NCBI RefSeq assembly: GCF_002288925.2
Contig: NW_022098057.1
Coordinates: 63,603,641 to 63,667,640 of the forward strand
Direction of reading: 5' to 3'
Length of the DNA: 64,000 nt
Source of the DNA: Delphinapterus leucas
Lineage: Eukaryota; Chordata; Mammalia; Artiodactyla; Monodontidae
How positions within the stretch are numbered: position 1 is the first letter of the stretch; every line of letters starts with the position of its first letter. A model generated the notes under the pieces. It saw nothing but the letters and a program-made list of their open reading frames with translations. It was not told where the DNA came from and searched no databases. Shown piece by piece: positions 28,701-37,700 of this stretch. The position numbers and the translations under genes were made by a program.

Positions 28701-31700
28701 AACGTAAATTCAAAATGAAGTTAACGGCAGTGAGAATGGAGATAAAGGTAATGAAACTAGGGCACAGGTTCTAACCAGTAGTTCCTGTTAACCTTCTGAA
28801 ACTGTGTGTAAAATTACAGACAAGAAAGTCCAAAGCTTTCATCAGATTTTCAAAAGGATAACGGACCCAAAAAAGGTTAAGAACCACTGTTTTAGGACAA
28901 CAAAAGCAAAATTCTCTTGTAAACACAAGACAGGGAAAGAACCTAGGAAAAATTATTAGTATTTAAAATTCTTAGATTGGGATGTTCTGCACTTGACAAA
29001 AGTAACATCTTGTGATTCAAGTACCATACCCGCATGCATCTCCTTCACCCACCTGAGCTCTGACCTCAGATCTGCTGGTACCAATTTCCAGAACACTGGA
29101 AAGTGCTGACAGCTGCCACAGAAGGGCTCAGGGCTAATATCTCAGAAAGAGCTCTTTTTTTCCTACACAGCATTTAGTAAGTGGGATGATAGCTGATATC
29201 CACAATCTCTTTTCCACTGCTGACAGTCAATGTGATGAATTAGAAACTACAAAGCAGACTGATTGGTAGGAGAACTTTATGGGAAGGAAATTGACATTGT
29301 AGTAGTTGCTGCGCACTACTAGCTAGTTAATTCAAATTTTGTGAAATCACTGTGCATGTGGTTGTGGCTTTTATATGTCTGTATAATGTAGCTCTCTTTA
29401 AAATCATTTACCTTTGCGATTTTAACCTCAATAAAGTACATTTCCTTAAAATTTATTAATGCTCCTCTTTTTTGTGGCTATCTAAGAAGGTATCCTTGAA
29501 AAACCTGTTCATAGCATTCTCCACTCTTCTTGTGAATTTCTATAATCAATATTCTGTAAGATAATTCTATACTTACAAAGTACAAAGGTATGAATCTCTG
29601 ACTTAATCTTTCTCTCTCCATAAGTGGCCTAACACTTATCAGTTGGAGATTTTTTTCCAATTACCCAGATTGGAACAGTCTGTTCATTTATCTGTACCTG
29701 ATTCAATATGATTGTTGAAGGCCTCATGGCCCATCTGAAACAGATATACTTATAACTATGTAACAATACTTCCACAGACAAACCTATGAAACGAGCCCTA
29801 AATGACCAAAGGCTACCAGAGGTTAATAAGTAAATCTAAGGGATAAGTTTCCTTAAAGCTTTAAGGACAAATGTAAAATATATTATTTTCTAAAATGTAA
29901 AATCAGTTTCATATGACTGAAGCTTTCATTTTATGACATACTAGTAGTTATGACATACTGAATACCAGTGAACACACCATTAAAACACATAAGAGAAACC
30001 TGTCCCATCTGTTGTCCCTTGATCTTATCAAACTCACAAATTTAAAAATCCTTATTACCCTTATACCTAAGATGTATTATCCATCTTTACTAAGATGGGT
30101 GATCCTTCTGAAATAATAAAATTCAAAACCTCATATATATATATACACACATATGCATAACTGAATCACTTTGCTGTACACTTGAAACTAACACAACACT
30201 GTAAATCAGCTATACTTCAATCAAAAAAAAAACTACTTAGAAGCAAACTTAGGCTAAAAAAACAAAAAATCTCTGGGACTTCCCTGGTGGCACAATGGTT
30301 AAGAATCGCCTGCCGGGCTTCCCTGGTGGCGCAGTGGTTGAGAGTCCGCCTGCCGATGCAGGGGACACGGGTTCGTGCCCCGGTCCGGGAAGATCCCACA
30401 TGCCGCGAAGTGGCTGGACCCGTGAGCCATGGCCGCTGAGCCTGTGCGTCTGGAGCCTGTGCTCCACAACGGGAGAGGCCACAACAGTGAGAGGCCCGAG
30501 TACAGCAAAAAAAAAATAATAAAAATAAAAAAATAAAAAGAATCGCCTGCCAATGCAGGGGACACGGTTCGAGCCCCGGTCTGGGAAGATCCCACATGCC
30601 ACAGAGCAACTAAGCCCGTGCGCCGCAACTACTGAGCCTGTTCTCTAGAGCCTGCGTGCTGCAACTACTGAGCCCACACGCCTAGAGCCTGTGCTCTGCA
30701 AGAAGAGAAGGCACCGCAATGAGAAGCCCAAGCACCGCAACGAAGAGTAACCCCTGCTCGCCGCAACCAGAGAAAGCCCGCACACAGCGACGAAGACCCA
30801 ATGCAGCCAAAAATAAATAAATAAATTTACATAAATAAATAAAAAATAAAAACAAATAAAATAATAAAAAAACAAAAAACCCTCAAGCTAATCCGAGAAA
30901 CTTCATTTTTTTCATCTTTTGCAAAATTTTTTTAAGGCACTGGTCAAGCAATGCTTTATCCTTCGAAATTTCCATATATCAATATATGTTCAAAAGCAAT
31001 CTTACACTGTATGGAAAGAAAAACAACATAAAGACGTGGGGCATTCTCTTTATAACTTGTGGATTTACTAAAACACGTATAAACCCAAGTTTTAAATCAA
31101 GTGAACAAGTCTCCTAAGTGTCATCTTCAACTCAACATCCTTCCTAAAAAGTGATCTTTAAAGATTAGATTTCATAGAAATTCAAAACTTTTGATGCCCT
31201 CATACACAGATAACTTTCTTACAATCAGACAACTCACTGGTCAAGGCATTGCTATTGCTTTTGAGGTACTATTCTAAGCCCATAATGTACCCAAATAACT
31301 GGAAATACTCATTACTTTTTAAGAATTAGAAATTAAGGCATTAAGAATAAGAAATTAAGGGAGTCAAAGGTACAAACTTCCAGTTGTAAAATAAATAAGT
31401 CATGGGCATATTAAAAAAAATTAAGGCACAAAATAGTATTTTAAATATAACATATTCTAAATGTTGTAATCTTCTATACTAACCACATTGTTCAATACAC
31501 TAGCCACCAGCCATATATGGTTATTTCAATTTAAATTAGTGAAAAGTAAATAAAATTAGAAATTCAGTCCCTCAGTCACATTAACCACATTTCAAGGGCT
31601 CAAGAGCTACATGTGGCTAGTGGCTACCACATTAGATAATGAAGACACAGAATATATTCATCATCACAGAAAATTCTACTTAGTGGAGAGAACTGTTCTA

Positions 31701-34700
31701 TAAAGAAGAGGCAAAGCCTTAAATAAGTCAGTGTTATATGGGAGTCTCTATAAAGATTAATAGCCTGGCAGACAACAGCTCTTCCACTCTCTTGAAGTTC
31801 CATGGAAGTGATGACTAGTGATCCTGGCCATAGTCTCTTCTAGCTACTACTCAAGTATGTTGGTCAACCCTCCCAGGAAGTTAAAGACACTATTTGTAAT
31901 GTCATGATTTCTTCCATCCTTGAATGCCTCAGATATCTACCTAGTTTTCAACTCCATTTCTTTCAACGAGTTTTGTATCACCCAAAGTTAATATTCCAAC
32001 TTTCAAGGTTACTTCCAATACATTTTCAGCTATAATAGACCAAAATTATTTCCCAGATCATAAAACACATAGTGCAAGAGAAGCCACAAATGCATAAACA
32101 TGAGTTGCACACTCAACTAAGGATAGAGAGACGGGCACTCACTGGTGTGTAGTTTGGTATGTTGATGCAGCTCTCACTGGATGAGAGCACAAATAAGGCA
32201 AGCTCAGAGGATAAGGGAGAAAATATGTATTAACAATGAGGCTTAACCTTAACAGATTTCTGTGCATTTTTTTTTTTTTTACTCTTAAAACAATGTTTTG
32301 GAGACAGTTTCTTGTTACATAGCAGTAGTAGTGTTTAACAAGAGTTAAGCCCACACCAATAGCAATCTTTTTGGCCATGCTGGCTTGCAGGATCTTAGTT
32401 CCCTTACCAGGGATCAAACCTGGGCCCCGGCAATGAAAGTGGGCAAAGCGCCGCATCCTAACCACTGGACAGCCAGGGAATTCCTGCAATCTTCTTTTTC
32501 TACCAAATGAGTTGGAAATATCCAGCTCTATCAAGACATAACAAATATAAGTATACATAGTACATCAGCTATTATTTGTTTGAAAAGGATCATGAATCTT
32601 GCAGTTTAACAATTTGAACTTCTGACTCAAGAGATAGGGGTTTTAAAAGACAACCAGTGGGCCAGATTAAAGAGGTAGAAAAAATGAAGTCATATTTTAT
32701 GGAAGCATCTTTAGTGTTCATCAACAAATGAATGGATAAAGAAGATATGGGGTATACATATACAATAGAATACTGCTCAGCCATAAAAAAGAATGAAATC
32801 TTGCCATATGCAGCAATATGGATGGACTTGGAAGGCATTATGCTAAGTGAAGTAAGTCAGACAGAAGAAAGACAAATACTATACGATATCACTTATATGT
32901 GAAATCTAAAGAATACAACAAACCAGTGATTATAACAAAAAAGCAGGTTCACAGATACAGAGAACAAACTAGTGGTTACCAGCGGGGAGAAGGCAGGGAT
33001 GGGTAAGATTGGGGTGGGGGAGCGGGAGGTACAAACTACTGAGTGTAAGATAAGCTAACAAGGACATATAGTACAGCACAGGAAATATAACCAATATTTT
33101 GTAATAACTTTAAATGAAGTGTGACCTTTAAAATTTGTACAGGGGAGACTTCCCTGGCAGTCCAGGGGTCAAGACTCCATGCTTCCAATGCAGGGGGTGC
33201 AGGTTCCATCCCTGGTCAGGGAACTAAGATCCCACATGCTGCATGGCACAGCCAAAAATAAATAAAAATTTTTAATTAAAAAAAAAAAATTTGTATAGGG
33301 AATTCCCTGGCAGTCCAGGTTAGTGCTGGGTGCTTTCATTGCCATGGGTCCGAGTTCGATCCCTGGTCAGGGAACTAAGATCCCTTAAGTCGCATGGCAC
33401 AGCCAAAATAAATAAACTAATAAAATAAAATAAAATTCATATAAAACAATTTTAAATGAAGTCACATTTAAAACAATTGTATTAGCCTCAGTCACCTGTG
33501 TTAAAGTACCACATAGCACTATGATCTTAACCCCGGAACTAGTTCATTTTTTTGTCTATAGCCAGAATGTAGTCATCTTACAAATGGTCAAAGAAATGGG
33601 TGAGAAAATAGGTCTGAATTGGCTAAATCCACCCAAACATTTTAATACTGTTGCAATTATGTACATATACACATGCAAATATTTTGAGTCAAATATACTG
33701 AAGATACTCCTAAGTCACTATAATTAATCTAAGGGATATTTAAAGATTCAGTCAGTGATTTGCCAGCTCTCTCTCTCAATGTCCCTTTACACGACAGAAA
33801 ATTGTTAAGCTTTCAAACCTTAAAGCTCTGGTCCCAATTATGACTGTCATTGAATATGTAATACAGCACTTCAGCTAGGAGATAAAAAAGAGGGTAAATA
33901 TTTAAAAAGAAGTATTTCAGTGTAGGAGATATGAGAAATGAGGCTGGAAATACAGAAGATCCTGAATACCATCTCAAGGAATCTGAACTGTATTCTAAAA
34001 GTCCTTGAAGATATTTTTGAGGATGAATAAAAGAACAGAGTAATGGAAGAAACAATAGCCACTATTTTGAGGTCCTAACATTGGACTCTTCTGTGACCTT
34101 CTGTTGATAAACAAATTTCTTCACTTTTCTGGGCCTCAAATTCTTCATCTGTTAGAAAAAAGAACTGAGACAGAATCTAGTTCAGGGCCCATTCAGCTTC
34201 GGAAAGTTCAGTAATTTAGATAGAAATTATGCTTTAGGAATATCATATCTGACTGGAGCTGGGGGAGAAATAATAAGCAACATATCCAGTAAAAGAGGAA
34301 AGCAAATAAAAGCAGTGAGAACTTAATAGAGAATAATAAATATAGAGTATGACTAAGTGATACATGGGGAAAAGAGCATCCTGACTTAAGTGAATGATTT
34401 ACGGTAAGCATCACAGATTAGGATATAAAGCTTTGGGAAACGTATGGAAGGGCCTGAAAGTTAGGTGAGAGACTTTGGCATAAGATCTGAAAGCAAGAGA
34501 AAGCTGATGCAGTTATCTACATGTAAAGTGCAAAGGGCCTAAATGTAAAATAGAGGAATATATTTGAGGCATTTTCAAGGGGGGAAAAAGTCAAGGTTTG
34601 ATATATGTTTGAATACGGGAAATAAAGGAAAAGAAAATTAAATGACAGACATGTAGAAATTACTTAACTCCTTAATTGAACAGACTCAGCATTAAAATTA

Positions 34701-37700
34701 ATCAGAAACAATTCAAATACTGATCTTGGACTTTACGACAGATTTCAGCAATAAAGTGCTAGTGTGCATGCTTTTACTGAAGTTTTTAATCTTATTTTAA
34801 ATACGTCACCTGTGTGAATGCACTGAAATTTTCAAATCACTGTTAGTTGAGAATTTTCAGAGTTAGTACAAATGCAAGATAACCTTGCTAGAAAATGGAA
34901 TAGCAAAGCCATTAACTGAACAAAACCACCTTAAGTTATATACAAAAAGGAAACAGTAGTAATTTTTTATATTGCTTTCAGGAGAAAATGAGTCAGATAC
35001 ATAGCCACAAAGATCAAAATATTTCATTTGAACTGAATTATTCAGTTAACCTTTTTCTGTTGCGTGATTATTTGATTTATGACATTGACCTCTGATACTA
35101 ATATATCTGGCATGCATATATATATATATATATTTTTTTTTTTTTAACTAGAATAAAACAGGTAGCTATACTATTACCCAGATTAAGTCCTTTTAATGCT
35201 CTTTGCTGAAATTTTTTCTCAAATTGTAGTTGAAGCTGCCAGGAGAAAACTTAAGGCATTATATACTTAGGCTAAAATGTTCTCCATTGAAATGAGATGT
35301 AAATAAAACTATAAGGTTTTTAAGGTGTAAACAAAATTCTAACTGCCTTAGGGTTGAAAAAAATTCAACTTTGATAGAAATTAGCTTGGCTCTGAGAATC
35401 AACTCTAATAAGATAATGATTAGTCACAAAGACTTGAAAATGAAGGCTAGAAAATATTATATCAGGCTTTCAGGAAACAGCTCAAAATATAGCACCTAAA
35501 AATTAAATATTTTAATAAAAACATTGTCACTAGAATTCCACTTAGAAACTACTCCAGGATTTTTGTAAGAAAACTAAGCACAGATGCTAACAAAACACTT
35601 GCCTAGTTACTGAAGTCATAATGTATCAATAAAATATCAGATTTTATTAAAAAAAAACAATATATATCAGATTTTGAAAAACTGTGATTAATGACAGGTC
35701 CCAGAAAATCCATAAATAATTTCCTACAGCACAAATAGAAACTGTTGGGCTTCCCTGGTGGTGCAGCAGTTAAGAATCCGCCTGCCAATGCAGGGGACAC
35801 AGGTTCGAGCCCTGGTCCGGGAAGATCCCACATGCCGCGGAACAACTAAGCCTGTCTGCCTAGAGCCCGTGCTCCGCAACAAGAGAAGCCATGGCAACGA
35901 GAAGCCCACGCACCACAATGAAGAAGAACCCCCGCTTGCTGCAACTAGAGAAAGCCCATGCGCAGCAACAAGGACCCAACTCAGCCAAAAATAAATAAAT
36001 AAACTTATTAAAAAAAATAGAAGTTTTAAAATGAAAACAAACAGTATAGTATACATTTAAGTAATTATAATACAAATGTTAAGAGCTACAGACAATAGAA
36101 TTCCACCATAACAGCTATTCTACTGGAACAATACTGGTACGAAATTAAAACAAATTATATGCAGGAAAAAACAGGTAAACATGCTTAGTTTACCAAAATA
36201 CCAGTACACAGCACTTGTTTCTGGACACAAAGTAGCTGCTAATAATTCCTGTTTCAACAAAACTAAGTCATTGGGACTTCCCTGGTGGTGCAGTGGTTAA
36301 GAGTCCTCCTGCCAATGCAGGAGACATGGGTTCGAGCCCTGGCCTGGGAAGATCCCATATGCCGTGGAGCAACTAAGCCCGTGTGCCACAACTACTGACC
36401 GTGCGCTCTAGAGCCCACGAGCCACAACTACCGAGCCACGTGCTGCAACTACTGAAGCCTGCGCGCCTAGAGGCCGTGCTCCGCAACGAGAAGCCACCGC
36501 AATGAGAAGCCCACACACCGCAAGGAAGAGTAGCCCCCGCTCGACGCAACTAGAGAAAGTCCACGCACAGCAACGAAGACCCAACGCAGCCAAAAAATAA
36601 ATAAATTAATAAATAAATAAATTTATTAAAAAAACTAAGTCATTATCAGGTTCCCCACTATTTAACACAGAGGAGAAATATTTGGATCTGAATAAACATA
36701 ATCTTTAACTATTATTTTATATTATTTTCAGTTGTCTGCAGAAGTAACTGTTGATCATTTAACCCCTCAAATCAAGAGTAATTAAAATAACAACCCTAAT
36801 GTATCCATTTCCTTAAAGAGCAAGGTCACCAGGACTTCCCTCGTGGCACAGTGGTTAAGAATCCACCTGCCGATGCAGGGGACACTGGATTGAGCCCTGG
36901 TCTAGGAAGATCCCACATGCTGCGGAGCAAATAAGCCCGTGCGCCACATCTACTGAGCCTGCACTCCAGAGCCCGCGAGCTCCAACTACTGAAGCCCGCG
37001 CGCCTAGAGCCTGTGCCCCACAACAAGAGAAGCCACCGCAATGAGAAGCCCGCACACCACAACAAAGAGTAGCCCCTGCTCGCCGCAACTAGAGAAAGCC
37101 TGTGCACAGCAACGAAGACCCACCGCAGCCCAAAATTAATTAATTAATTAATTAATAGAAAAAGAGAAAGGTCACCTATATAACAAGATAATCATGTCCA
37201 TCATATTTAGAACACCGAAGTTAGACGATCACATTGTCTCTGCAACTGACCTCAAATAACAAAATTTTAAGTAAAATGCAGCAAAGAACTAGTACCAGGT
37301 ATGTCATAAATAAAAATATATTCAAATTAACAGAATAAGGTGAAACTTTTCTGGGTACTCAAAGAAACCCAAAATTTCATTCTGTAAACTCCTTAGGAAA
37401 CTTGCTTTAATTTTCAAACCATAAGTCAAGAAACAGTATAAAAAAAAAAAAAGTCTTCCTAAGAGCAATGGGAAGAAATATTGAAACAAACACTTTCAAC
37501 GACATATTTTGTTACTTTATTTTGAAAATGACTTTTTGTTGACTTTATTTTGAAAACGTAAATATTCATTTGCTCCTTTTACATCTATTTATCATTTTCC
37601 TTTGCTTGATAAATTCTTTAGAGCTGGTGTTTCTACTTTAAATTCAAATAACTGAAAACCAGTCATGTATAGTTTTTATAAAGTATGGATTAACACAATT

